Part shown: one piece after another, positions 10,692-21,289 of the stretch | Position numbering within the stretch: the first letter of the stretch is position 1 | How the letters are laid out: every line of letters begins with the position of its first letter | Assembly (NCBI GenBank): GCA_949752795.1 | Contig: OX457070.1 | Span: forward strand, 40,385,685 to 40,449,684 | Reading direction: 5' to 3' | Source: Hyperoodon ampullatus | Lineage: Eukaryota; Chordata; Mammalia; Artiodactyla; Ziphiidae | DNA length: 64,000 nucleotides | The notes under the pieces: generated by a model | Told to the model about the DNA's origin: nothing | The model's database searches: none | The model's input: the letters and a program-made list of their open reading frames with translations, nothing else | Program-made: the position numbers and the translations under genes

Positions 10692-11422
10692 TTTGCTTAT
10701 CTTACTGTGTTTGGGGGTCTCCTTTTTGCAGGCTGCATGTTCGTTGTTCCTGTTGTTTTTGGTGTGTGTCCCCAGTGGCTAAGGTTGGTTCAGTGGGTTG
10801 TGTAGGCTTCCTAGTGGAGGGGACTAGTGCCTGTGTTCTGGTGGATGAGGCTGGATCTTGTCTTTCTGGTGGGCAGGCCCACGTCTGGTGGTGTGTTTTG
10901 GGGTGTCTGTGGACTTTTTATGATTTTAGGCAGCCTCTCTGCTAATGGATATGGCTGTGTTCCTGTCTTGCTGGTTGTTTGGCATAGGGTGTCCAGCACT
11001 GTAGCTTGCTCATCGTTGAGTGAAGCTGGGTGCTGGTGTTGAGATGGAGATCTCTGGAAGATTTTCGCCGTTTGATATTATGTGGAGCTGGGAGGTCTCT
11101 CGTGGACCAGTGTCCTGAAGTTGGCTCTCCCACCTCAGAGGCACAGCACTGACTCCTGGCTCCTCAATTTGGGATGATTCGTTGTCTATTCATGTATTCC
11201 ACATTTGCAGCATACATCAAGTTGATTGTGGAGCTTTAACCCTCTGCTTCTGAGGCTGCTGGGAGAGATTTCCCTTTCTCTTCTTTGTTCTCACAGCTCC
11301 CGGGTCTCAGCTTTGGATTTGGCCCCACCTCTCCGTGTAGGTCGCGGAGGGCATCTGTTCTTCGCTCAGACAGGACAGGGTTAAAGGAGCAGCCGCTTCG
11401 GGGACTCTGGCTCACTCAGGCC

Positions 11423-11452
11423 GGGGGGGCGGGAGGGGTACGGAGGGCGGGG
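11423..11452 (+). promoter_or_regulatory. Potential G-quadruplex in the L1 5' UTR
   Basis: Five G runs (7, 3, 4, 3 and 4 G) separated by loops of 1, 1, 6 and 1 bases lie on the strand antisense to the L1 RNA. The run pattern fits the canonical quadruplex rule; formation in vivo is not shown. Confidence 0.6.
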
Positions 11453-12149
11453 TGAGCCTGCAGCAGCAGAGGCCGGCGTGACGTTGCACCAGCCCCAGGC
11501 GCGCCATGCGTTCTCCAGGGAAGCCGTCCTTGGATCCCGGGACCCCGGCAGTGACTGGCTGCATGGGCTCCCCGGAAGGGGGGCGTGGACAGTGATCTGT
11601 GCTCGCACACAGGCCTCGTGGTGGTGGCAGCAGCCACAGCGTCCCACGCCCATCTCTGGGGTCCGTGCTTTCAGCCGCGGCTCGTGCCCGTCTCTGGAGC
11701 TCCTTTAAGGGGCGCTCTTAATCCCCTCTCCTGTGCACCAGGAAACAAAGAGGGAAGGAAAAGTCTCTTGCCTCTTTGGCAGATCCAGACTTTTTCCCGG
11801 ACTCCCTCCCGGCTAGCTGTGGCGCACTAACCCCTTCAGACTGTGTTCTCGCCGCCAGCCCCAGTCCTCTCCCTGTGCTCCGGCTGAAGCCGGAGCCTCA
11901 GCTCCCAGCGCCGCCCGCCCCGGCGGGCGAGCAGACAAGCCTCTTGGGCTGGTGAGTGCCCGTCGTCACCGATCCTCTGTGCAGGAATCTCTCCGCTTTG
12001 CCCTACTCAGGTACGTGGGGAGTTTCTTGCCTTTTGGGAGGTCTGAGGTCTTCTGCCAGCGTTCAGTAGGTGTTCTGTTGGAGTTGTTCCACGTGTAGCT
12101 GTATTTCTGGTGTATCTGTGGGGAGGAAGGTGATCTCCGTTTCTTACTC

Positions 12150-12163
12150 TTCCGCCATCTTCC
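12150..12163 (-). promoter_or_regulatory. YY1-like site at the L1 5' end
   Basis: The element starts GGAAGATGGCGGAAG on its sense strand. AAGATGGCGG matches the YY1 core (AAnATGGC), which in primate L1 sits at the 5' end and fixes the transcription start. Here it is directly at the TSD boundary, in the same position. Confidence 0.7.
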
Positions 12164-12177
12164 AGGCTCTCATTTTA
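12164..12177 (-). repeat. L1 target-site duplication, 5' side
   Basis: AGGCTCTCATTTTA, identical over 14 bases to 5540-5553. Together the copies define the insertion and the pre-insertion allele. Confidence 0.92.
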
Positions 12178-13440
12178 GATTCAGTATTAATCAACTGTAT
12201 TTCTCTCTCTTCAACTAGCTCTGTGATTACTAGCTACTGCAATTATCCATGTAATTCTGGAACATAGGAAGTTATGTGATATTTCAAATTGCTCACTTCA
12301 AATGACTGGTTATCTTATCTTGAAAATTAATTATCTGTATTTGACCCATTTCTAACCTTCTGTTCCCTGTGACAAAAAGGGAAATTTTATATAATCTGCT
12401 TTTGTTTTGTTTTTTTAAGAATGGGAATAGAAAAAAAAAAAAAAAGAATGGAAATAGGATAATCTGATATAGGCTTCCCACCTTGGAACTGAATTCATTT
12501 ACTGTTACCTCCAGCTTGAGAACTTTCACATTCCTGCCCTGACCACAGCAGCTGTGTGTGGACTGTTTCAGGTTCACTAAACCAGATTCTTGAATGGAAA
12601 ACTTCACTTTATCCCTGTGCTATTGTTCTTCACACATCTCATTAGTACTCTTAATTTTCTCCTCAGAACCATCTTCTTATAATCTCTTTCTCATAGAAGC
12701 AATGGACATATTTTATAAGCCTCAATCAATTTTTGTCAGGAAAAAAATTGCAGGGGTTCATCTTAAAGACTCCCCCTTTGTCTGCACACATATGAATGAC
12801 TACAGTGTAGTGATATACACACACAGGCTTCAGATCCATTTGTCCTGGGTTTGAATCTTAGCTCTATAATCTACTTAGCAAAATTTTTTAAGTTTAACGG
12901 AAGGATATTTATATATTTTTGCTACTCCAGCAATAAAAGAGAAAAAATTGGTCCCTAAATCTAATTTAAGCTGTTAAGAAAGAAGTTGTTTTTTAGTTTT
13001 TGGTTTTTTAGTTCCAGATTTTACCCCTTCTCCCAATTGATGAAAGAAGAGGTTTTCCTATTACATAGAGAGTTAAATTTTAAGAAAATATGAAGCCATA
13101 TTTTACTTTGATGAAAGCTTATTTTGAAGATCAAGTTTTTGCTTTTCTTTGGTGCTTGCTGGAATCTTATAAGAGGAGGATTCTGCCCAAGGGGGAAAAC
13201 AGATGCCTGTCAATGACTCTGAAACAGTGACCATTTAATATTGAACATTTACACAGGTAGGTTTTGTTTTACTGTTTAGTTTTAATTATGTTCTTACTAA
13301 AGCAGGCTAATATACTTACTATCTAACCAAGTATGCTATAAATCTAGCTCATTAACAGATGTTTAAATCATATTATGTCTTCAGAAGCAGGCTTTTTTTT
13401 TTTTTTGCTTTGTGTGAGGGTTGTATTATTTTATTTATGT
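12178..13440. other. Mostly unique AT-rich sequence with a small MIR trace
   Basis: A weak MIR-like piece lies at about 12810-12890 (GGGTTTGAATCTTAGCTCT). A run of A (about 12430-12445) is simple sequence. No gene is seen; the 104- and 86-codon frames near 12293-12854 contain low-complexity Phe-rich sequence or lack family features. Confidence 0.45.
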
Positions 13441-13444
13441 ACAT

Positions 13445-13670
13445 ATGTGTTTAATAAGATTAATGAAGTATAATTTACATACCATAAAATATACCTATTT
13501 TAAGTGTACAAGTCAATGATTTTTAGTAAATTGACAGAATTGTGCAACCATCACCACAATCCAGTTTTAAAACATTTTAATTGCCCCAAAAGATCTTTCA
13601 TTTGCAGTCATTTACTATTCCTACTCTCAGCCCCAGTAGCAAATTTTAAGGAGAAAAAAAATCTTCTCTT
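13445..13670 (-). mobile_element. Old L1M 3' UTR fragment
   Basis: The order 'AATTTACATACCATAAAATA', 'TTTTAAGTGTACAAGTCAATG', 'TTGTGCAACCATCACCACAA' is the reversed 3' UTR of old mammalian L1 elements. The copy is heavily diverged and non-coding. Confidence 0.7.
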
Positions 13671-13744
13671 AAAAATGATCCAATTTTCTCTTAAAACTGA
13701 ACCAATTCTTCTCCATTATCTACTCTTTAGATAGGTCAACCGGC

Positions 13745-16170
13745 CAAAGGACTAAAATTAACAAATCAAAACCAAAATTTACCTCAAGCCAAACGAGCTT
13801 ATGAAATTCAATTCTTCTCCCAGACTTATTTATCTGTTTATTTATTTTGCATAAAACCAGCACTGTTTAGGTCTAAAGTATTTTGGAAGAAAGATCTAAG
13901 AAGTGGAGCCAGCAAGTTACTTAGGCTGCTTCTGTTTATCCCTAATTTAAACTCAATAAAAATGCATTTAAAATATTTCTTTAAGCATAATTGAAATGTA
14001 TAGATTTTTTAAGAACATAAATTCACTTCAAAATGTTTTTTCAAGCTCATTAACTTTTATTTAAAATTTTTTATTTTGAGCAGACAGCTTTTCCTTTACC
14101 TTTCTAATTTTCACAAAATATACAATAATTCCAGGTAAAATTTTAAACTTTAAAACAAAAGGGTCTCAACATAAAGCCATTGAGGACAAGGGCCAATTTC
14201 CCTGTGTGATTATACACAGGCTGGACACCACAGGTAGTTAAAAGGTGGCCTTTTGAAAGGTAGGTTACAGATCTCTTCAGTAAAGACATCTGCCTCATCA
14301 ACCTTGTTGGCCTTGCAGAAGGGGTTGCTCCTTACTGACCACACAGACTTCTGCATTAATAATTAACTATCTGGAAAAAAGTAATGAAGTCATAAGGAGT
14401 GGGTTATAGGCCTAATATCAGGAACTATCTCATATCTTTCCAACCTCCTTACACAAGTGCTTTAAATGATTTCACTGGATAGTAAAATCTTTCTTTCACA
14501 GAGATAAGGATTATTATATCACTATATATACATTCATTAACAAATACATAATACATAATAAAGAGCCTATATTATAGACAGACCATACAATGACAGAATT
14601 AAAAGCATTTTATAACTGGGAAAAAGATATTTGAATTGTGTTGTAGACTAGATAGGATGAGCAAAAGTACTTGATCTTTCAGTAATTAATCAAGAAGTTT
14701 TAAGGAAGATGACACATTCCAGAAGTGTGTTGTAGGTACATGACAGACTCAGATACTATGAAATTGGGTCATGAAATGACAACAGACAGAACTCTGGTGA
14801 TATCTAAAAACTGGAGTTTTGTTACCAAGTCAATGGTAGGAGGCCTATAAAAAATAAGAACATTTTTCAATTCAGTTCCTTTCTTTCAAATCCATGAGGA
14901 TTTATTGAAAGCTTATTATGTGAAAGCCACCATGCCAGAGCCAGAGGCAATGTATTTGTCCATATAAATAAACGTAAAGGGGAATTTCTGCTCGGTTGGC
15001 ACTCAGCAAAATACATGTTGTCTTAAAGCATGCCAGTCATAGTACTGACTGCATTTCATTTGAGCCCAAACTTAAAATTGTGTAAGGATTAGTCATCATA
15101 CCTATTTCTCACTAGGCTGAACAATCAAGTCTTCAGATAGAGAGGATTCTCAAGGCAACACTAAAAATAACCCAAGTAACTTTAAATTTTCCATCATAAC
15201 CTTGAAGCTCTGAAAGATAAAATTTCTACAATTTTTCAAACTGTGCCAAATTTGATACAGTGAGTCACCAAATCCAAAGACAATTTTGAAATGATATACA
15301 CTCAAAGGAATTCCTAAGATCACTGATGACCCCTCTACCATATGTATGAAGGCTGCAGGACAATGTTGACATTTTGCAGAAACTCTGAGTTCTGAACAAG
15401 AGCAAGGGAAGAGGTGGTGGTAAGGGGGAGCACTTTAGGAGAGCTGCCTTTGCAGGTGGTTTCCAGAAGCAACTGGAGGATGTGTTTTCACCAAGCCTCC
15501 TGATAATTTCTCCCGTCCTGCCAACATTTCACTCTGAGTTATCCAGGAAAATCTATTCATCAGTAAATTAATTGGCTTATTTAGCATCCTCTTCTTGAAA
15601 TACAAATAGCTTTCAAGAGAATAAAAAGGCTATATAAATCACTATATAATAGTGATTCACAAGTTAGTGGAAATTAGCCTGAAAATGTTTAATATAATTG
15701 CTTTCCTCCTAATAACTTAAAGCAACTACATTGTCAGAATGGTAGTTTTTATTTATTAGAGTAGTTGTAAAACAATTAATATGTATACATTTTTTTCAGA
15801 TCTTTAAAATTTAAAAAGACTTGTCACATGTATTATCTAGCGTGACACTCATAAATGTCATGTGACACAAAGACACAGTTGTTGCTTGCCTACTATTGGT
15901 TGCTTGCCTAAAACCCTGATTTTGGGTACTTCCCATACCTCATTGTGACTCAGGGTTAAAGCAAGGAATGTCTAAACTAATCATGATTTTTTCCATTTGC
16001 CTTACTAATGATGGGTTTGGGGTGAGCATGTAATTCATTTCAGGACAATGAGATATGTAGGAGGCCTGTTGAAGGGCTTCCAGAAAAGGTTATTTTGATC
16101 TAAAAAAAAAAGAAGAAGGAAAAGGATGCACAGGAAGAAATCTGTCCCTTTTCTTCCATCAGATGTTCTT
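13745..16170. other. Mostly unique sequence
   Basis: AT-rich DNA with no supported gene. A MIR- or L2-like trace lies at about 14880-15120 (TTTATTGAAAGCTTATTATGTG and a later TAAGGATTAGTCATCATACC). Nothing else is recognised. Confidence 0.45.
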
Positions 16171-16173
16171 ATA

Positions 16174-16593
16174 CAGGTTCCCCCGGTACCTGAAAAGAGA
16201 GTGTTCCTACGAAACCTTTCATAAGCCAAAATGGCATCAAGTGAAGATGCAATTACCTTAGGACACATCTTGCAAACGGATGCACAAAATAAATCGAGAT
16301 AAAGCACAGAAGCTCACAGACACTGTTTAAAGCTATGGCAGCTTGATACTGAGATACTGAGTGTGTTTCCCGGGGAAGGAGCTTGGCAGGGCCACTCTTG
16401 CTGCTCAGGGTGTTGCTGCCTCTATAATTGCACCTGCAAAATGAACGCTGAATGCTATTTTTGCTTTTCAACTTTTTTTTCCTAAAAATGAAAATATTCT
16501 TCAGATTTCTTCCAGTTAGCAAAAATAGGTACTAATGTATTTCATAAAAGTAAAGTGGTGTACAGTGAACTTTTGAAAATCAGGGGACACCTG
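16174..16593. mobile_element. Non-autonomous TA-flanked DNA transposon (420 bp)
   Basis: The ends are CAGGTTCCCCCGG (start) and the inverted GGGGACACCTG (end), directly flanked by TA on both sides (16172-16173 and 16594-16595), as for Tc1/mariner-class insertions. The beginning ('GTTCCTACGAAACCTTTCATAAGCC') resembles a mammalian Tigger/pogo-type internal-deletion element. No transposase frame is present. Confidence 0.7.
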
Positions 16594-16595
16594 TA

Positions 16596-18670
16596 TTGGC
16601 ATGTGAGTCTACATAGACTTCAAAGGGAATAAAACCAGAACTGCAGAAGTCATCTTGCTTCCAGGAGGTTGTTAAATTACCATCCTGGAAATGGGACAGA
16701 AAGATGGAAAGTTCCAGGGTCCTTAGTCATGTTACTTAGCCACTAACTTAAATACTTGAGTTACTGGACACCCTTAGGATTTTGTGTTGTATGTATGAAT
16801 CCATCTGCCTTATTGTTTAAAATAATTGAGTCAGAGTTCTTGGTCAGTATTAACTGAAATCACAATACCTGTGAATGGGTTAGATTTAGAGATGTGTGAT
16901 AACTGAGGTTCAAAAGTTTTAAAAACTTGACCAAGACCACAGGGTAATTACAGGTATGTGACATAGTTGTAATTTCACATTCCAGGGATTATGTGCCTTC
17001 CACTTAATTTTGTTGAGTAGAAACAGTAAATAGTATTGTGATGTTAGAAACTTTGGGAAACGACATAGATTTATTTTATCGTCCTCAGAATAGGAATTTG
17101 TGGTAGAGGGCTTAGGATATCAGGAAGAACAATGGGAGACCAGAGTACAGAAAAGGAGTAGCAAGGTATCATGCTCACATTTTGCCTATTTTGAAATTTT
17201 GTCTAAACTTAGCCTGAAATTCATGAGAAAAATTGAAACTCTCACCTCCTTCTTCTTATTTCACATGTACTTCTATTCCCAGAACCCCAAACATTGGTAA
17301 GTAGTATTGGTAATTCTGCTATATTCTGTTTAATAGAGCTATTTTCAGCCAGATAACTTAGGTAGGATCTCTTGGAGACATAGAAAAAAAAATTTAAACT
17401 CCATTTAACCAAAGGAAAAAGATAATTTTATTAAAGAATGAATGGGGAATCCCCTGGAACAGAAAGGTAGGGGGCACTGCTTGACTGAATAAGGGTTTAG
17501 AGCCAGGAGTTAGAAATCTATCAGGAACTTATATGTGCTGTCACATAGGAGTCTCTGGGGCACCATGGGTGCCTTTCTCTAATTTCTCTCTCTCTGTGCA
17601 GACCAACTATTTCTCCACTCCTCATGCCTAGGGTCAAAAGATGCATCCTCCCATCCCCCATCATCTACCAGCACCAACTTTCTAAGCAAATGACTTTCTA
17701 GGCAAATCCTCTGTTACAATGGATCCATTCTCACCACGTCACAATTCTTAATCCTTAATTCTTCAGAGAGAGAATAGGTCTGGCCAAACCTAGCTTCTGG
17801 ATCGGTTTCACTCTAAACAGACACCCATACTTTTGTTCAATCAACTTTTGCATAGTTGATGGCCACTTTGAATCATCATGGCCACCTCTGTGGTAAGGGA
17901 CAGTTCTCAGAGAAGTGGCTGTGGCTGGGATGTACCCTCAAATTAAGTCTGCCCAGAATTTAAAATTTCATTTTATTTTGTTTTATAACGATTTCAAAGT
18001 TTCTAAAAGCCAATTTGTAAATAAAAATTTAAACATAATTTTGTGGTCATAAGTAGGAAACTTGCTTTTAGTGACGAAGGGGAAAAAAATAACCAGACAT
18101 CCCTGATGATGGTAATTACTTAGTGTGGACAATGACAAATAAGTGAAAAAAGCCTCAGAGGTAACCATGCTAGTATATCTCACCATTTTTCAAAGTGTAA
18201 TTATCTGTGTAATTTATAATTACCCATTGTAGTATATACATTACACATACAAAAATATTTATATATATATGTACATATTCAAGGGGAATTCAAAAAATAA
18301 ACATTTTATATGAAAAGTATATTAAAAACTAAATTCTTACATAGATTATTTGACTGCATTCCAGTAACTCAGCGCTGTGCCTTCAGAACTGTAAAGGTAA
18401 TTCTAAAATTTCAGATAAACAAGTGATATATAATACTGTAAAGACATCAGAAAATATAACATATTTTAAATTGGTGAAATGAGTAATGTTAAAAATAGCT
18501 CACACAACAAATGACACCAAGCATACAAAAATACATCATTTAAGTCAGGAAAAAAATGCCCATATGTGAAATAAATTTAAATTAATTGTTAATGAAGGTT
18601 AAGGAAGTACAAGTATAAAAACTGTTAAGAATTGTACAGGTTATAAATTTTAACCATTAGGTTTTTGTAA
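16596..18670. other. Mostly unique sequence with a faint MIR trace
   Basis: A MIR-like trace is at about 16860-16985 (TTAGAGATGTGTGATAACTGAGG with ACTTGACCAAGACCACA). The stretch 17560-17960 has repeat-like texture (for example GTGGCTGTGGCTGGGATGTA) but I cannot name a family. No gene is supported. Confidence 0.4.
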
Positions 18671-18688
18671 GCTAAAATTCATGTTCTA

Positions 18689-18902
18689 GGGCTTCCCTGG
18701 TGGCGCAGTGGTTGAGAGTCTGCCTGCCGATGCAGGGGACACGGGTTCGTGCCCCGGTTTGGGAAGATCCCACATGCCGCGGAGCGGCTGGGCCCGTGAG
18801 CCATGGCCACTGGGCCTGCGCGTCCGGAGCCCATGCTCCGCAACGGGAGAGGCCACAACAGTGAGAGGCCCGCATACCGCAAAAAAAAAAAAAAAAAAAA
18901 GT
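18689..18902 (+). mobile_element. CHR SINE with a perfect 16-bp duplication
   Basis: The element has an A box (TGGTGGCGCAGTGG), a B box-like GGTTCGTGCCC, a typical CHR body and an A20-class tail. It is flanked by TAAAATTCATGTTCTA at 18673-18688 and 18903-18918, identical over 16 bases. A pure A tail and an undecayed duplication suggest recent insertion. Confidence 0.96.
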
Positions 18903-19200
18903 TAAAATTCATGTTCTATATGTGTCAACAACAGTATGAATTTTTTTTATCAAAAATGTTTTTCAACAGTCACAAATTTTAGGGGCACAATGAATTAAAT
19001 CATAAATTTTGACATGATATGTGAATCTACAAAAATATATATTTGTAGTTATATATGTGAAAATATATTAGGAAAAACCTAGCTAACATGAAATTCATTT
19101 TGCAAATTGAAGTAGGCAATAATATAGTTCTTTATGAGATTTCCAGGGAATTTGAAAAGAAATGTTATGTTGAGTAGATCTTTTTAAAGAGTAATGATAA

Positions 19201-19411
19201 GGGCTTCCCTGGTGGCGCAGTGGTTGAGAGTCCACCTGCCGAAGCAGGGGACATGGGTTCGTGCCCTGGTCTGGGAAGATCCCACATGCCACGGAGTGGC
19301 TGGGCCCGTGAGCCATGGCCGCTGGGCCTGCGCGTCCGGAGCCTGTGCTCTGCAGCGGGAGAGACCACAACAGTGAGAGGCCCGCGTACCACAAAAAAAA
19401 AAAAAAAAAAA
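19201..19411 (+). mobile_element. CHR SINE
   Basis: Same orientation and subtype as the copy 300 bp upstream. A perfect 11-bp duplication AGTAATGATAA (19190-19200 and 19412-19422) flanks it. The A tail is pure. It is a separate insertion, because the two copies have different target sites. Confidence 0.96.
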
Positions 19412-19422
19412 AGTAATGATAA

Positions 19423-20435
19423 GATTTCAGAGTGCCATGACAGGAAATGTCAGAATTAAATCATATGGATTCACATGCTGTACATAGAGAGGTTATCTAC
19501 AAAGGGAGCTGTTTCAGCATAAAAATGAAAGTAAAAATCACACTATCTATTTAGGAAAGTCAGAACCACACAAACATTTACCCAGTACTGAAAAAACAAA
19601 TTTCCCACTTTTTCAGAAGATAGGGCAATTTCATTCCTTTGTTAGTTTCCACTTTCACTAATCTCTGGCCTACCTGGGTTGAGTGAATATGCTAAAACGT
19701 GATGCAAAAAGCTGTTCTTGTTTCAGCTTCATTGGGAACCAGAAATAGAGTGCATCTCAAGGGATTTATAACTGAGCATGGCCGGCATGAAATGTTTGGA
19801 GTATTCTGATCAGATTTTGGCTAAGAATGTGAATTATGTTTATTCAAATGCACTTCAATCTCCAAAATCTTCGGGGCAAGTCTGCCGTGACTCTGACTGA
19901 AAACTGACATTTTATACCTTAAATGAGGCTGAGTCCACTGAGGCCGCGGCAGAACACTTCCTCTGGAAGCCTGAGCCTTCCCAAGGCCTCCACCCAGGAG
20001 CCAGGTCACAGTGGTTCCTAGGACACCACTTCCCAGACTGAATCTATGAAAACTAAGCAGCTGCTATCATTTTGTACATTGGTCATCAGGACACTAAAGG
20101 CAAATCAGCAGGGACCCCAGATGAACACTGCCAGGAGTCCTCAGCCCCTCTGGCACCCTAAGGGCCAGTTAATTCCATTCCGTCTTTCATGCTTATAATC
20201 TTAGGACAATGAAAAATATACAAATTACCCTACTCACCTAATTCTTCAATATGTGATTTGCTGCTTTTTCTATGTCTTGTTTTCCTACTGTGACACCCAT
20301 AATCTCTCTCTTTGTCAATTCCTTGTATTTGTTCTTTGAAACTTTAAATTCAGTTGCAAATCAGCTCTCCTACATTATCAAGTTTCTCACATTCACTCCA
20401 TGTTGGTGTCTCCTTCCCTTGTGTATATTTATTTG
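19423..20435. other. Unique sequence
   Basis: No gene or repeat is recognised. A 62-codon minus-strand frame at 19821-20009 has no family features. Confidence 0.45.
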
Positions 20436-20439
20436 CAAT

Positions 20440-20965
20440 AATCTTATTGAGGTAAAATTTACATTTTATAGTAATCCCATATTTTAAATGTATAGTTTCA
20501 TGAACTGTAAATACTTTGATCACCTCTCCAATCAAAATATAGAACTTTTCCATTATTCCAGAAAGTTCCCACAAGGATCTTTCCAGTCAATTGCTCACAC
20601 TTTCCTCTAAGCAACCATTTAAAAAATTTTATCACCATGAATTAGTTTTACCTAATTTATTACTTCATGTAAATGCAACCACATCGTGTGAATTCTTCTG
20701 TATGACTTCTTTAGTTCAGTATAATGGTTTTTGAAATTTGTCCACGTTGTTGTTTGTATCAGGAACTCATTCTTTTTATTGTTGAATAGTACTCCATTAT
20801 ATCGATATACTACCGAACATTTGGGTTGCTTTGAGTTTTTTGCTCTTAGGATTAAATCTGTTATGAACATTTATGTACAGATCTTTTTGTGAAGGTATGT
20901 TTTCATTTCTCTTGAGTCTTAGGATTGGGTTGCTGATTTGTAGGGTATCTGGTTCTTATAATAAA
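20440..20965 (-). mobile_element. Old L1M ORF2-end and 3' UTR fragment
   Basis: Reversed old L1 sequence: 'ATTGAGGTAAAATTTACATTT', then 'ATTGTTGAATAGTACTCCATT' and 'TTTGGGTTGCTTTGAG', the reversed end of ORF2 and beginning of the 3' UTR. It is degenerate and carries no open frame. Confidence 0.7.
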
Positions 20966-21289
20966 TTAACCATGACCCTCAGGTTTTGTAACTCAGTCTA
21001 GTGAATTTACTTAAGGTTAAATTCACCTGCAAGAACTGTATCCCTCCTCAGCATAATGATAAATAGGGCTTCTACGACTGGAAAGCAATCATGAGGTGTG
21101 ATGAATTCATCATGGAAAGCTCCCTGGAAGACCCATTTCTAGACACCATGTTTCTCTTCCACCCCACTATGGATCATGTACGTTTTCATTTGAAGTTCTA
21201 TACATCTTAACAGGTCTGACTTCCTGGTGTCAAACTACTGCCTACATTCCACCATTCGCTGTGTCACTTTTGGGAGCACACTTTTCCTC

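Larger units (their letters stand above)
5554..12163 (-). mobile_element. Full-length L1 retrotransposon
   Basis: A 6.6-kb L1 lies on the minus strand between perfect 14-bp duplications. In element order it has a CpG-rich 5' UTR (12163-10692), ORF1 (10691-9799), a 58-bp spacer, ORF2 (9740-5926), and a 3' UTR with a G-rich tract, AATAAA and a (TAAAA)n tail. Its 5' end begins GGAAGATGGCGG, the expected start with a YY1-type core, so it is not 5'-truncated. Coding lesions are few: an indel, a stop and another indel in ORF1, and two stops and one indel in ORF2. No SINE has inserted into it. Few lesions plus an undecayed duplication suggest a fairly young, now inactive copy. Confidence 0.96.
10692..12163 (-). 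promoter_or_regulatory. L1 5' UTR and internal promoter, CpG-rich
   Basis: This 1.47-kb segment precedes ORF1 and extends to the 5' boundary of the element. Its outer half (about 11270-12000) is GC- and CpG-rich, in contrast to the AT-rich surroundings, and forms a small CpG-island-like patch. L1 5' UTRs carry an internal RNA polymerase II promoter and often an antisense promoter; this is family knowledge and not proven here. The small open frames at 11381-11830 on both strands are by-products of high GC. Confidence 0.85.

Noticed and set aside
11381..11830. Arg/Pro/Gly-rich small proteins on both strands
   Set aside because: They fall in the GC-rich L1 5' UTR; both strands open at once and no family feature is seen.
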